Of a stretch of 55,754 nt of DNA, positions 40,378 through 49,911 are shown in pieces. Position 1 is the stretch's first letter. The number at the start of each line of letters is the position of its first letter. Source of the DNA: Cyanobacteria bacterium QS_8_64_29 (GTDB taxonomy: Bacteria > Cyanobacteriota > Cyanobacteriia > Cyanobacteriales > Rubidibacteraceae). The position numbers and the translations under genes are program-made. The stretch is from NCBI GenBank assembly GCA_003022125.1, contig PXQH01000022.1:1-55754 (forward strand). Reading direction: 5' to 3'. The notes under the pieces are model-generated. The model saw nothing but the letters and a program-made list of their open reading frames with translations. It was not told the DNA's origin and did no database searches.

Positions 40378-41073
40378 ATGACGGTTAAAGCCGTGGTTTT
40401 GTTGTCCGGTGGGCTGGATTCAGCCACCGTTTTGTACCGCGCCCGGGCGGACGGTTTGGCCTGCCATACCCTAGCCTTCGACTACCAGCAGCGCCACCAG
40501 CGCGAGCTGGATGCGGCAGCGGCGATCACGCATGCTGCTGGAGCCTCTCAGCATCAGCTCGCTCGCATCGATCTGAGCCTCTGGGGCGGATCGGCCCTAA
40601 CCGATCGCGAGCGCGAGCTCCCCCAAAACCGCGATCGGGCGGCCATGGCCCAAAGCATTCCGGCAACCTACGTTCCGGCGCGCAACACCATCTTTTTGAG
40701 CTTTGCCCTCTCCTATGCTGAAGCCATCGGCGCCGAGCGCGTCTACATCGGCGTCAACGCCCTGGACTACTCCGGCTATCCCGACTGCCGGCCGGACTAC
40801 ATCCAGGCCATGCAGGCGGTGTTTCGGTTGGGGACCAAGCAAGGCCGCCAGGGACAACCGATTGCCATCGAGACGCCGCTGCTGGCGCTTAAAAAGTCCG
40901 AGATCGTCGAGTTGGGCGAGCGGCTGGGCGTCCCTTGGGCGCTGACCTGGTCCTGCTATGCCGGGGGCGAGCGCGCTTGCGGCACCTGCGATGCCTGCCG
41001 CTTGCGCCTGCAGGCCTTTGACGAGCTAGGCCTGCGCGACCCGCTGCCCTATGCTCCGCTTGATCGGGCGTAG
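40378..41073 (+). CDS. queC: 7-cyano-7-deazaguanine synthase QueC
   Basis: 231-residue ATP-dependent enzyme that makes preQ0 for queuosine biosynthesis. PP-loop VVLLSGGLDSATVL at residues about 6-19; ARNTIFLSFALSYAEA; and the C-terminal zinc-binding cysteines in CYAGGERACGTCDACRLR (Cys at about 198, 206, 209, 212). Length and motifs are standard. Start ATG 40378. Convergent with the CorC/HlyC gene (10-base gap). Confidence 0.94.
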   Translation: MTVKAVVLLSGGLDSATVLYRARADGLACHTLAFDYQQRHQRELDAAAAITHAAGASQHQLARIDLSLWGGSALTDRERELPQNRDRAAMAQSIPATYVPARNTIFLSFALSYAEAIGAERVYIGVNALDYSGYPDCRPDYIQAMQAVFRLGTKQGRQGQPIAIETPLLALKKSEIVELGERLGVPWALTWSCYAGGERACGTCDACRLRLQAFDELGLRDPLPYAPLDRA

Positions 41074-41083
41074 CAGCCCGGGG

Positions 41084-42565
41084 CTAGGAAGCCGGTGGCG
41101 GCCCATCGGCAGAAGCCGAATCAGCACCCGAGCCATTTTCAGGGTCGGGCCGCTCCCGCTCGCTGGATGGGGGCAGCGATTGGGTGGGCGGCTCGCGGCG
41201 GTGGATGCGGATTTCGTACAACCGCGGCCCCTCAGCCGACATGACCGTCATATCCAGATCGCCGTAGCGCAGCGTCTCGCCCTGGGTGGGAATCTTTTGA
41301 AATTGGTAGAGCAGAAACCCCCCCAACGTCTGGTACTCGTCCGTCGCCGGCAGATCCAGATCGAGCAGGTCGTTGATTTCATCCAGATCCATTTGGGCCT
41401 GGACCAAAAAGGTTTGCTCGTCCAGCATCTGGATGGTGAGGGCTTCGGAGTCCTCGGACTCGGTTTCGCCGCCGATGATTTCGTCCATGAGGTCTTTGAG
41501 GGTAACCAGGCCAGCCGTTCCGCCGAATTCGTCGACCACAATGAAGGTCTCTTGGCGCGATCGCTGCATGAGCGACAGCAATTCGTTGAGCGGCGTAAAC
41601 GCTGGCACAAAGCGTACGGGCCGGATCCAGGCCTGAATGGGGCTCTGATGGGCGATGGTGTTTTGCGCTAGCGGGACGGCCATCTCCTTAAAATCGATCA
41701 GGCCGCGAATGTCATCGAGCGACTCGCCCGTGACCGGATAGCGCGAATAGCCCTCGGCAGCCACTCGGTCGAGCAGCATGCCGAAGGTGGCTTCGCTGGG
41801 CAGCGAGACAATTTGGGGGCGAGGCACCATGATTTCTTCGGTTAGCACCTCGCCAAACTCGAACACGTTGTTGAGCAGCGTGCGCTCGTCGGCTTCCAGG
41901 CCCGTGGATTCGCGCTCGGTCGCCACGATCAGCTGCAGCTCCTCTGAGGTGACGCGGTTGTGCCATCCTTGCTGGGCATCGCGAAAGCCAGCCAAGCGCA
42001 GCAGCAAGCGCGTCGATTGGTTCAAGATCCAGACAAAGGGATGGACCAACCGGGCCAGCAGCAGGCTGGGTGGTCCCAGCACGCGCGAGAGTTGCTCGGC
42101 CCGCAGTAGCGCGATCGATTTGGGGCAAAGCTCGCCCAGCACGATTTGCAGGTAGGCCACCAGCAAAAAGGCGACGGGGACGGCGACCGAGTGCGAGAGA
42201 AAGCGGGCTGTTGGCTCCGCAACGGGCAAGCGCAGCAAGCCCGCTTCGACTAAAACGGCCATGGTGCGCTCGCCGATCCAACCCAATGCCAAGCTCGAGA
42301 GGGTAATGCCCAGCTGGGTGGTCGATAGCAGTCGCTCGATACTGCGTTGCAGCGCTTGCACGGTTTGAGCCTGGACGTCACCGGCTTCCACCAGCTGGCT
42401 GATCCGCGATCGCCGCACTGCAACCATGGCGAACTCCGCCGTGACGAAAAATGCGTTGATTGCAATCAGCGACAGGACCGCCAGCAACCGGACGGCGGCA
42501 TCCCCCAACGAGAGTTGGGGCGGCTGGGGGGCAGCCGCGAGCGGGGCAGCTTCAGTAACGACCAT
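41084..42565 (-). CDS. CNNM/CorC (HlyC) family transporter
   Basis: 493-residue protein: DUF21 transmembrane domain (four hydrophobic segments, residues about 20-170: AINAFFVTAEFAMVAVRRSR, LGITLSSLALGWIGERT), a CBS-pair domain (about 215-340: EEIMVPRPQIVSLPSEATFGMLLDRV and GGTAGLVTLKDLMDEIIGG), and a C-terminal CorC_HlyC domain (TEDEYQTLGGFLLYQF-like). Such proteins move Mg2+ or Co2+ or regulate their transport. The protein ends in a disordered Pro/Ser-rich tail. Start ATG 42565. Confidence 0.9.
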   Translation of the reverse strand: MVVTEAAPLAAAPQPPQLSLGDAAVRLLAVLSLIAINAFFVTAEFAMVAVRRSRISQLVEAGDVQAQTVQALQRSIERLLSTTQLGITLSSLALGWIGERTMAVLVEAGLLRLPVAEPTARFLSHSVAVPVAFLLVAYLQIVLGELCPKSIALLRAEQLSRVLGPPSLLLARLVHPFVWILNQSTRLLLRLAGFRDAQQGWHNRVTSEELQLIVATERESTGLEADERTLLNNVFEFGEVLTEEIMVPRPQIVSLPSEATFGMLLDRVAAEGYSRYPVTGESLDDIRGLIDFKEMAVPLAQNTIAHQSPIQAWIRPVRFVPAFTPLNELLSLMQRSRQETFIVVDEFGGTAGLVTLKDLMDEIIGGETESEDSEALTIQMLDEQTFLVQAQMDLDEINDLLDLDLPATDEYQTLGGFLLYQFQKIPTQGETLRYGDLDMTVMSAEGPRLYEIRIHRREPPTQSLPPSSERERPDPENGSGADSASADGPPPAS

Positions 42566-42664
42566 GACGATTGGGGCGTTGCACGGCGGCAGCCATCGCT
42601 CGGGCAGCGCTCAAATCACCAGCAGTACGGCTCTGGCCCAGCTCGCTTGCCCCAGTGCCGGCGG

Positions 42665-42925
42665 CTAGCCGCTGCTGTCGCCATCCCGATTCATTTTGGC
42701 TTCGGTCTGCTTGATAATTTTGCTCTCCGAGATAATGGAGAAGGCATCGCGGGACTGCTCGCTACCCGCGCGCTGGGCCTGTTGCGCCGGAGCGCCCTCG
42801 GGCGGATCGATCTCTTGCAGTGCTTGGTAGCCCATGCGAAGTCCCAGCAGCAGGCTGACAAGCGTGGCTCCTAGCATGGCCGCCAGCCAAATAAGCGTTA
42901 GTCCCAGCATGGGTTGCACTCGCAT
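42665..42925 (-). CDS. Small membrane protein of unknown function
   Basis: 86-residue protein with one transmembrane helix (residues about 6-28, MLGLTLIWLAAMLGATLVSLLLGLRMG) and a soluble charged tail including SRDAFSIISESKIIKQTEAKMNRDG. Not recognised. Start ATG 42925 chosen because it begins right before the membrane segment; an upstream ATG at 42955 is also in frame. It lies on the same strand upstream of the CNNM gene. Confidence 0.55.
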   Translation of the reverse strand: MRVQPMLGLTLIWLAAMLGATLVSLLLGLRMGYQALQEIDPPEGAPAQQAQRAGSEQSRDAFSIISESKIIKQTEAKMNRDGDSSG

Positions 42926-43047
42926 CCGCGTTGCCCGAGGGTGCCCGCTAGTCAAGCCTAAATGGCGGGCGCTGCCGACCGCAATCGCATCGCAGCCGCT
43001 AGAGTAACTATAATGTGCAACCAGCCTGGCTGGCCAGGCCAGCGCGA

Positions 43048-43120
43048 CCAGGGTTGGCCGAGCGGTTTAGGCAGCGAACTCATAATTCGCCTCAGGCAGG
43101 TTCGACTCCTGCACCCTGGA
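43048..43120 (+). tRNA. tRNA-Ile2 (CAT anticodon, lysidine type)
   Basis: Acceptor CCAGGGT pairs with ACCCTGG, discriminator A. The anticodon stem-loop GCGAACTCATAATTCGC gives anticodon CAT. This stem-loop matches bacterial and plastid tRNA-Ile(CAU) (ACTCATAAT core) rather than elongator or initiator tRNA-Met, so C34 is expected to be modified to lysidine and to read AUA. The T arm is GCAGGTTCGACTCCTGC. CCA is not encoded. Confidence 0.88.
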
Positions 43121-43231
43121 TTGCTCTAAAGTCTTTCTTGCTGGACGTCCCGGCTAGCGCTGCCGGGATCGCAACGAGCTACCGAACGGGTTGGCCAAAT
43201 CCTGCGTTCGGATGGGGGGACCGCTAGCGCT

Positions 43232-43501
43232 TTACCGCTCGAGCAACTGCCGGTAAACGCGATCGGCGCGCTCGGCATCGCTGGCGATGGCACGCTTGGG
43301 ATACCCCTGCAGGCCCAGCAAGGTGTCAGCTTGAGCGCCCAGCGAGCGGTCCTCGAAAAACGTGCCGGATTGGTGAAAGAAAGCCGCCTCGAGCGCCTCG
43401 GCACCAGCGGTTGCGTGATCGGGATGGGCGCGCGCCCCTTGGCCCCAGCAACCCAGCAAAAGGGTTAGCCCTACCGCCATTGCCCGGAACGAGCAGGCCA
43501 T
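43232..43501 (-). CDS. Small secreted protein of unknown function
   Basis: 89-residue protein with a signal peptide (about residues 1-25, ending AHP, hydrophobic GLTLLLGCWGQGARA). The mature part contains ALEAAFFHQSGTFFEDRSLGAQADTLLGLQGYPKRAIASDAERADRVYRQLL and is not recognised. Start ATG 43501. Divergent from pyrE. Confidence 0.55.
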   Translation of the reverse strand: MACSFRAMAVGLTLLLGCWGQGARAHPDHATAGAEALEAAFFHQSGTFFEDRSLGAQADTLLGLQGYPKRAIASDAERADRVYRQLLER

Positions 43502-43567
43502 AATGAAGGGTTAGTGTCACTGCCTCGATCTTACTAACCCCACTCGCTTGGAGCCCGGCTAGCAACC

Positions 43568-44140
43568 ATGCCAAAGACCGAGACAGCCTCGCACCGCCAG
43601 CGCCTGCTCGCCATGCTGGCGCAATATAGCTATCAGCAAGGTGAGTTCACCTTGACCTCGGGGGAGCGCAGCTGCCATTACATTGACGGCAAGCAAGTCA
43701 CGCTCCGCCCCAAAGGTGCGCAGGCCGTCGGCGAGCTCATGCTGGCGCGTTTGTCAGCTAGCGTGCAAGCCGTCGCCGGCCTGACCCTAGGGGCCGATCC
43801 CATTGTTAGCGCAGTCAGTACGGTCTCAGCGTACGGCGAGCGCCCGCTACCAGCTTCGATCGTGCGCAAGTCCCCCAAAGGGCACGGTACAGGCGCCTAT
43901 CTGGAAGGGCCCACTTTGCCGGCCGAGGCACGCGTCGCCGTTCTGGAGGATGTGGTCACGACCGGACAATCGGCCTTGCAAGCCGCGGATCGCCTGCAGG
44001 CAGCCGGTTACTCCGTCGTGCAAATCCTGGCGCTGGTCGATCGCGAGCAGGGGGCCGCCGAGCAGTTTCGCGCGAGCGGGCTGCCGTTTGAGGCGTTGTT
44101 TACCTTAAGCGAGGTGCGCGAGCGCGCCGGCCGCCCTTAG
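43568..44140 (+). CDS. pyrE: Orotate phosphoribosyltransferase
   Basis: 190-residue type I phosphoribosyltransferase making OMP from orotate and PRPP in pyrimidine synthesis. FTLTSGERSCHYIDGKQVTLRP near residues 27-48, VSAYGERPLPASIVRKSPKGHGTGAYLEGP, and the PRPP-binding loop VAVLEDVVTTGQSALQAADRL. Length normal. Start ATG 43568; overlaps the following convergent gene end by 4 bases. Confidence 0.93.
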   Translation: MPKTETASHRQRLLAMLAQYSYQQGEFTLTSGERSCHYIDGKQVTLRPKGAQAVGELMLARLSASVQAVAGLTLGADPIVSAVSTVSAYGERPLPASIVRKSPKGHGTGAYLEGPTLPAEARVAVLEDVVTTGQSALQAADRLQAAGYSVVQILALVDREQGAAEQFRASGLPFEALFTLSEVRERAGRP

Positions 44141-44322
44141 CCCAGCGTTCGAAACCGCTCCCGCGCCAGCAGCTTTTTAGAGACAAAAATTTCGCCCGTC
44201 TCGCGCTCCCAGCGGATGTGCTCTTGCGGCTCCAGGCCGTGATTGGCGGCCAATCGCTCCAAAAAGACCAGCACGTCGATGGGGTGCTCGCCGCCAAATT
44301 TGGGATAGCGCACTTCCGGCAT
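44137..44322 (-). CDS. Small conserved hypothetical, 61 aa
   Basis: 61-residue soluble protein, MPEVRYPKFGGEHPIDVLVF...WERETGEIFVSKKLLARERF. No known motif or membrane segment. Start ATG 44322. Convergent with pyrE and overlapping its stop. Downstream on the same strand from the LOG-like gene by about 35 bases. Function unknown. Confidence 0.5.
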   Translation of the reverse strand: MPEVRYPKFGGEHPIDVLVFLERLAANHGLEPQEHIRWERETGEIFVSKKLLARERFRTLG

Positions 44323-44356
44323 GGGAGGGGCGCAGTGCAACGACTCAGGCCTTATT

Positions 44357-44884
44357 CTAGCCGCCGCCGGTGCGCCCGCCAGTGCCCTGGTCCGGGATTG
44401 CCAGCCAGGCCGGTAGCTGCTGTAAGGCCGCCTCGGGCGTATCGGTGCTGGCAACGCGCTCGCCAGCCAGCTGGCGGAACAAGGCCAATGCTTCGGGCGG
44501 CGCTGCCAGCAGCACGACCGGCTTGCCCGCTTTGAGGGCTAGCGCTACCTCTGAAGCGGTGCCCAGCCCCATGCCGCACGCCACGATGGCATCGCTGCTG
44601 AGCGCGTTGATGTTGTTGCGCGCGTTGCCCAGATCCGTGGCGATGGCAACCGCCACCTCAGGAGCAGCAGCATCCGCATCCCCATCGGGCAGAATCCCAA
44701 CTGTCAGGCTGCCGGCGGCCCGAGCCCCGCGGTTGGCGGCCGCCATCACGCCCTGCGGCCGGCCGCCGGTTAGCAGGACCCAGCCGCGCTGGGCTACTCC
44801 CTCGCCCAGGGCGTAGGCCCGTTCGCAGTCCGCCGCGCTCGCCCCTTCCCCTGGTCCCATAATACCGACAATCGTGCGTCGCAT
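44357..44884 (-). CDS. LOG/Rossmann-like nucleotide-binding protein
   Basis: 175-residue TIGR00725/LOG-like protein related to DprA/LOG nucleotide phosphoribohydrolases. Motifs: TIVGIMGPGEG at the start, WVLLTGGRPQGVMAAANRGARAAGSLTVGILPDG (the GGxxGVM pattern), and ACGMGLGTASEVALALKAGKPVVLLA. Canonical LOG enzymes carry PGGxGTxxE; here GMGLGTASE keeps the Glu. Substrate unknown. Start ATG 44884, 7 bases after the UbiA-type gene's stop on the same strand. Confidence 0.82.
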   Translation of the reverse strand: MRRTIVGIMGPGEGASAADCERAYALGEGVAQRGWVLLTGGRPQGVMAAANRGARAAGSLTVGILPDGDADAAAPEVAVAIATDLGNARNNINALSSDAIVACGMGLGTASEVALALKAGKPVVLLAAPPEALALFRQLAGERVASTDTPEAALQQLPAWLAIPDQGTGGRTGGG

Positions 44885-44890
44885 GGGAAG

Positions 44891-45802
44891 CTAACCCAGC
44901 GAGCCGGCCGCCATGCCGGCCAGCAGCACAAAGCCAATGCCCACGTTCTCGCGAAAAAGTTGCGCGAACAGGCGATCGGGGAGCTCGGGCTGCGACAGGC
45001 GCACGTACTGGGCTACCCAGCCCACCACCGTGATCGCCCAGGCCAGCCAAAAGCTCGGTTGCAGGCCCAGCTGCACGCCTAGGGCCGCCAGACAGCCGCA
45101 AGCCCCGGCAAAGAACGCGCCCACCGCCTCACTGGCGTAACGGCCGAAAAACAGGGCGCTGGAGTGCACCCCAATGCGCCGGTCGTCGTCGCGATCGGCC
45201 ATGGCGTAAACCGTGTCGAAGCCCAGCGTCCAGAGCAGCGTTGCCCCCCACAGCAGCCAGGCCCCCGTCCCCAAGCACGAAGCCGCCGCCGGGGCATTGG
45301 CCGCGCAGCTGATCGCGCTCCAGCTGATGAGTACCGCAAACCCCCAGGCAACGGCCAGCACGAGCTGGGGGATGGGGAAAAAGCGCTTGGCCAGCGGATA
45401 CGCAACGATCACCGGTACGGCTGCCGCACTGAGTCCAAAGCTGACAGGATTAAGATACGTTGCAATGCCGGCCGCGCAGGCTAGCGCCGCAATGGCGACA
45501 GCAATGCCGGTACGGACCGAGAGCGCGCGCGAGGCCAACGGCCGGTTTTGGGTGCGCGCCACCTGCGAGTCGATGTTGCGATCCCAGAGATCGTTAATGA
45601 CGCAGCCGGCCGCGCTGGTGACAAAACTGCCAACGACAATCAGCCCCACCAGCGGCAGCGGCGGCCGGCCACCGGCCGCCAAAACCACGCCCCATAGCGC
45701 CGGCACCATTAGGATTAAGCGCCCGGTGGGGCGATTCCAGCGCAGCAGCCGCACCACCGTCCACCATGTGGGCTCGGCCGATGGTGATTGAGGCGAGCTC
45801 AC
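44891..45802 (-). CDS. UbiA-type prenyltransferase (4-hydroxybenzoate)
   Basis: 303-residue integral membrane prenyltransferase with about eight to nine membrane segments. First Asp-rich motif NDLWDRNIDSQVARTQNRPLAS, second motif FDTVYAMADRDDDRRIGVHSSAL, both for Mg2+/prenyl-diphosphate binding. In cyanobacteria this enzyme prenylates 4-hydroxybenzoate for plastoquinone synthesis. Starts at GTG 45802. Divergent from the ppx/gppA gene. The two downstream genes (LOG-like and a small hypothetical) may be in its operon. Confidence 0.87.
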   Translation of the reverse strand: MSSPQSPSAEPTWWTVVRLLRWNRPTGRLILMVPALWGVVLAAGGRPPLPLVGLIVVGSFVTSAAGCVINDLWDRNIDSQVARTQNRPLASRALSVRTGIAVAIAALACAAGIATYLNPVSFGLSAAAVPVIVAYPLAKRFFPIPQLVLAVAWGFAVLISWSAISCAANAPAAASCLGTGAWLLWGATLLWTLGFDTVYAMADRDDDRRIGVHSSALFFGRYASEAVGAFFAGACGCLAALGVQLGLQPSFWLAWAITVVGWVAQYVRLSQPELPDRLFAQLFRENVGIGFVLLAGMAAGSLG

Positions 45803-45893
45803 GGCACCTCGCGCGAATCCATCCAGTGCTTGCTATTACCCGATCCTAAGCTATATCGTTGCCCCACCAAGAGCTAGCTTTGCCCCAAGTGCC

Positions 45894-47591
45894 ATGGTTG
45901 CTACCGACTCTGCCCTGCCCAACGCCGTCGATATTGCCCACCCCACCGGTCAAGCCGAACGCAACCTAGCCGCTATCGACATTGGCACGAACTCCATTCA
46001 CATGGTGATCGTGCGGATTCAGCCCGAGCTGCCGGCTTTTAATATTATCGCGCGCGAGAAAGATACTGTCCGCTTGGGCGAGCGCGATCCCGAAACGGGC
46101 GCCATCAAGGCAGAAGCGCTGGAGCGGGGGCTGGCTGCCCTGCAGCGCGGCCGGGATTTGGCGCGCAGCTTTGGCGCCGAGCAAATCGTGGCCGTGGCGA
46201 CCAGCGCCGTTCGCGAGTCGCCCAATGGGCGCGAGTTCCTCAAGCAAGTCGCCTCGGAGCTGGGGATCTTTGTCAGCTTGATTTCGGGACAAGAAGAGGC
46301 GCGCCGCATTTATTTGGGCGTGCTCTCGGGCATGGAGTTCCAGGACCGGCCGCACGCCATTGCCGACATTGGCGGGGGGTCGACCGAGCTCATCCTGGGC
46401 GATGGGCGCGAGCCGCGCTTTCTCAGCAGCATCAAGGTGGGGGCGGTCCGCCTGACTGAGGAATTGGTAACCACCGACCCCATCAGCACGGCCGAGTTCG
46501 AGTACCTGCAGGCCTACATCCGCGAGATGCTGGCGCGCCCGAGTGAGGAGCTGCGATCGCAGCTGGCCCCCGGCGAGCCACTGCAGCTGGTGGGGACCTC
46601 CGGCACCATCGAGACCCTGGCCTCGCTGCATGCCAAGGAAACCCTGGACTGGGTGCCGTCACCACTGCAGGGCTACCAGTTCAGTCGCTCGGACTTGCAA
46701 GGCATGGTCGATCGCCTGGCGGCCCGCAACCGCAAGCAACGCGCGGCCATGCCCGGCATTGGCGACAAGCGCGCCGAGATCCTCCTGCCCGGTGCCCTCA
46801 TTCTGCTGGAGACCATGAAGCTGCTGGGGTGCGAGGACATCACCATTTGCGAGCGGGCCCTGCGCGAAGGGTTGGTGGTGGACTGGATGTTGGCGCACGG
46901 CCTGATTGCGGATCGCTTGCGCTATCAGGGCTCGGTGCGGCAGCGCAGCGTGCTCAACATTGCCCACAAGTACCGCGTGGATTTGGCCTACAGCGAGCGT
47001 GTCGCGCAGCTGGCCCTGAGCCTGTTCGATTGGACCCAGGGCTGCCTGCACGAGTGGAGCACCCGCGAGCGCGAGCTGCTTTGGGCGGGCGCCATCTTGC
47101 ACGAGTGCGGCATCCACGTCAGCCACTCCGCCTATCACAAGCACTCCTATTACCTCATCCGCAACGGCGAGCTGCTGGGCTTTACCGAAGCCGAGATTGA
47201 GGCGATCGCCAACCTGGCGCGCTACCACCGCAAAAACAAACCCAAGAAAAAACACGAGGGCTACAAGAACCTGCCCGACAAGCAGCACCGCAAGTTGGTC
47301 GAGCAGCTCAGTACCCTGCTGCGCCTGGCCGTTGCCCTGGATCGGCGCAAGCTGGGTGCAATCGCGCAGCTGCGCTGCGAGTACCGCGCTAAAGGCAAGG
47401 AAATCGTCCTGCACCTGAGCCCGGCGCGCGCCGAGGACGATTGCGCCTTGGAGCTCTGGAGCGTCGAGGACAATAAAGGGCCGTTCGAGGAAGCATTCGG
47501 CATTCAGCTGACGCCGCAACTCGAGCCGGCTGCCGTTGCAGGCTCACCTGCCGAGGGGGCCCAAACCGTCGAGCCGCAATCCTCGCGCTAA
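45894..47591 (+). CDS. Exopolyphosphatase/GppA-family protein
   Basis: 565-residue Ppx/GppA phosphatase with C-terminal HD-like domain. The N-terminal ASKHA fold has AIDIGTNSIHMVIVRIQPE, ADIGGGSTELILGDG and VGTSGTIETLASLHAKETL. The C-terminal region includes LHECGIHVSHSAYHKHSYYLI and LARYHRKNKPKKKHEGY, with HD-type features. It hydrolyses polyphosphate and/or (p)ppGpp-related pppGpp. Start ATG 45894; 91 bases separate it from the divergent prenyltransferase gene. The S10 peptidase gene starts overlapping its stop (TAATG). Confidence 0.93.
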   Translation: MVATDSALPNAVDIAHPTGQAERNLAAIDIGTNSIHMVIVRIQPELPAFNIIAREKDTVRLGERDPETGAIKAEALERGLAALQRGRDLARSFGAEQIVAVATSAVRESPNGREFLKQVASELGIFVSLISGQEEARRIYLGVLSGMEFQDRPHAIADIGGGSTELILGDGREPRFLSSIKVGAVRLTEELVTTDPISTAEFEYLQAYIREMLARPSEELRSQLAPGEPLQLVGTSGTIETLASLHAKETLDWVPSPLQGYQFSRSDLQGMVDRLAARNRKQRAAMPGIGDKRAEILLPGALILLETMKLLGCEDITICERALREGLVVDWMLAHGLIADRLRYQGSVRQRSVLNIAHKYRVDLAYSERVAQLALSLFDWTQGCLHEWSTRERELLWAGAILHECGIHVSHSAYHKHSYYLIRNGELLGFTEAEIEAIANLARYHRKNKPKKKHEGYKNLPDKQHRKLVEQLSTLLRLAVALDRRKLGAIAQLRCEYRAKGKEIVLHLSPARAEDDCALELWSVEDNKGPFEEAFGIQLTPQLEPAAVAGSPAEGAQTVEPQSSR

Positions 47592-49114
47592 TGGCCGATT
47601 CTGCCCCTGCCGAAGCCAGCGATCGCGCCTATCAGCCCCCGGCCGGCCGGGTTAGCGAGTACCAGTTCAGCGGTGACGGTTCGGCGGGCTGGCCCTACCA
47701 AGTGCGGGCCGAGTGGCTGCCGCTGCGCGAGCGCGAGCGGGCCGTGGCCGAGGTCTTTCATGTGGCCTATCTGGCTGGCGATGCCCATCCCGGCGAGCGT
47801 CCGCTCACCTTTGCCTTCAATGGCGGCCCCGGGGCTTCCTCGGCCTTTTTGCACCTAGGCGCGCTCGGGCCTCAGCGGGTGGCGTTTGCGGCTGACGGTA
47901 CGGCGCCACCGCCGCCGGTGCAGCTAGAGTCGAATCCGGCAAGTTGGCTGCCCTGGACGGATCTGGTGTTTGTCGATCCGGTGGGGACAGGCTTTAGCCG
48001 TCCGCTTGAGGCCGCCTCGGACACATCGGCGCCATCCCAGCAGAACCGTAGCGACACGGCCCAGCGCGACAGCCAAGCCGAGACCGGCAACTTCTACGCC
48101 CTACAGCGGGATTTGGATGCGCTGGCCGAGTTCCTGCAGCGGTTTTTATCCCGGCACGGCCGTTGGGAGAGCCCCATCTTTGTTGTCGGCGAGAGCTACG
48201 GCGGGTTTCGGGTCGCCAAGCTGACGCAGCTGCTGCAGCAGCGCTACGGCATCGGGCTCAATGGGGCCATCTTGCTCTCGCCGGCCCTGGAGTTCCAAAT
48301 CCTAGATCCTTCCGATTACGACCTCCTGCCTTGGATCGATACCTTTCCCACCATGGCGGCAACGGCGGCATTCCACGGCGCCAGCCGCACGTGGGCGCCC
48401 GATGCCGCACCCGAGACCGTCCGCGCCGAAGCCGCCCGATTTGCTAGCAATGACTTGCCCCGCTTGCTGGTCCAGGGCGCTGCCATGCCGGATGAGGAGC
48501 GGCAGGCGCTGCTGCAAACCATGGCGGACATGCTGGGCCTACCCGAAGCGCTAGTGACAGCCGCACAGGGCCGCATTGCCAAGACCACCTTCGTGCGCCA
48601 CCTCCTGCGCGATCACCGCCGGGTGTGCGGCCTCTACGATGCCACGGTCACCGCCGTCGATCCCTACCCCGACCGCGAGCGTTACGAAGGCCCCGACCCC
48701 ACTTTGGCCGGCATTGACCGGATATTTGAGGCGGGCATCAACGCCCTGCTGCGCCGCGAGCTAGGACTCGAGACCGAGCGGCCTTACACGTTGGTCAATT
48801 GGGAGGCCAACCGCTGCTGGCAGGTGGATCTCGAGCGCCACCTGCTCGAGCGCCAGATTGGCGCTACGGACGAGCTTCGCTACGGCCTGCAGCTCAACCC
48901 GCACTTGCAGGTCTATTTGGCGCACGGCTACTACGATTTAGTTACGCCCTTCCACACCAGCGATCGCCTGGTGCAGCTGATGAAGCTGGATGAGGGCGCG
49001 GCCGCGCGCTTGGCGGTGGAGCGCTTTGGCGGCGGCCACATGTTCTACACTTGGCCGGCGTCTCGCAGCGCGCTGGCAACTACCATGCAAGCGTTCTACG
49101 CGCGCGCGATCTAG
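47591..49114 (+). CDS. S10-family serine carboxypeptidase-like protein
   Basis: 507-residue alpha/beta-hydrolase of peptidase family S10. Nucleophile Ser in [15 protein letters not shown] (residue about 202), preceded by the substrate-recognition [18 protein letters not shown] motif and [15 protein letters not shown]; catalytic Asp probably in [19 protein letters not shown] and His in [10 protein letters not shown]. No signal peptide is visible, so it may be cytoplasmic. Start ATG 47591, coupled to the upstream gene. Convergent with the fecE-type gene, overlapping by 4 bases. Confidence 0.9.
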   Translation: MADSAPAEASDRAYQPPAGRVSEYQFSGDGSAGWPYQVRAEWLPLRERERAVAEVFHVAYLAGDAHPGERPLTFAFNGGPGASSAFLHLGALGPQRVAFAADGTAPPPPVQLESNPASWLPWTDLVFVDPVGTGFSRPLEAASDTSAPSQQNRSDTAQRDSQAETGNFYALQRDLDALAEFLQRFLSRHGRWESPIFVVGESYGGFRVAKLTQLLQQRYGIGLNGAILLSPALEFQILDPSDYDLLPWIDTFPTMAATAAFHGASRTWAPDAAPETVRAEAARFASNDLPRLLVQGAAMPDEERQALLQTMADMLGLPEALVTAAQGRIAKTTFVRHLLRDHRRVCGLYDATVTAVDPYPDRERYEGPDPTLAGIDRIFEAGINALLRRELGLETERPYTLVNWEANRCWQVDLERHLLERQIGATDELRYGLQLNPHLQVYLAHGYYDLVTPFHTSDRLVQLMKLDEGAAARLAVERFGGGHMFYTWPASRSALATTMQAFYARAI

Positions 49115-49911
49115 CGGCGCGCGGCCACCGCCCGCCGCCCGATGGGCACGCACATGGGCGTGCCGGCCACCGGATCGGGCACGATGCGGGCATCGATGCT
49201 AAAAACGGCGCGGACGGTCTGCTCGGTCATGACGCGCTCGGGCAGGCCTTGGGCGTAAATTTGCCCGTCGCGCACGGCCACCAGGTAGTCGCTGTAGCGG
49301 GCTGCCTGGTTGATGTCGTGCAGCACCATAACCACCGTCCGCTGCTGCTGGACGTTGAGCTCGGCCAGCAGGTCCAACACCTCCATTTGATGGGCCAGAT
49401 CCAAAAAGGTTGTGGGCTCATCCAACAGCAGGATTTCGGTGTCCTGCGCCAGCACCATGGCTACCCAGGCGCGCTGGCGCTGCCCGCCCGAGAGCTGCTC
49501 CAGCGGACGATGGGCGAATTCCTGCATGCCGGCCAGCTCGAGCGCCCAAGCCACCATGCGCTCGTCCTGGGACGACCACTGCTGCAACCAGCTCTGGTAA
49601 GGGTAGCGCCCCTGGGCGACCAAATCCCGCACGGTCAGCCCCTCCGGGGCAATAGGGCTCTGGGGCAAAATGCCCAAGCGCTTGGCGACTGCCTGGGTGG
49701 AGCGCCGAAAAATATCGCCCCCATCCAGATAAACCGTGCCGCCATGCGGCTTGAGCAAGCGGGCCAGCCCCTTGAGCAGGGTGGATTTGCCGCAGCCGTT
49801 GGGCCCCACCAGGACCGTGATGCGCTCGCTGGGCACCGCTAGTGCCAAATCGCGAATGACGGGCGAGCGGCCGTAGCCTAGGGTCAGGTTTTGCGTCTCG
49901 AGCCGGTTCAT
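49111..49911 (-). CDS. Ferric-siderophore ABC transporter ATPase (FecE type)
   Basis: 266-residue ATPase subunit of an iron-siderophore/iron(III) importer. Walker [21 protein letters not shown]-loop [19 protein letters not shown], signature [18 protein letters not shown], Walker [18 protein letters not shown]-loop [19 protein letters not shown]. It is on the minus strand, with the fecD-type permease also minus but about 4.5 kb away, the intervening region holding the isi module on the plus strand. Start ATG 49911. Confidence 0.88.
   Translation of the reverse strand: MNRLETQNLTLGYGRSPVIRDLALAVPSERITVLVGPNGCGKSTLLKGLARLLKPHGGTVYLDGGDIFRRSTQAVAKRLGILPQSPIAPEGLTVRDLVAQGRYPYQSWLQQWSSQDERMVAWALELAGMQEFAHRPLEQLSGGQRQRAWVAMVLAQDTEILLLDEPTTFLDLAHQMEVLDLLAELNVQQQRTVVMVLHDINQAARYSDYLVAVRDGQIYAQGLPERVMTEQTVRAVFSIDARIVPDPVAGTPMCVPIGRRAVAARR

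Noticed and set aside
43048-43120. Elongator or initiator tRNA-Met
   Set aside because: The anticodon stem-loop and D arm match bacterial/plastid tRNA-Ile2(CAU) better than tRNA-Met.
46659-47519. Minus-strand open frame of 286 codons over ppx/gppA
   Set aside because: Antisense shadow of a well-conserved gene.
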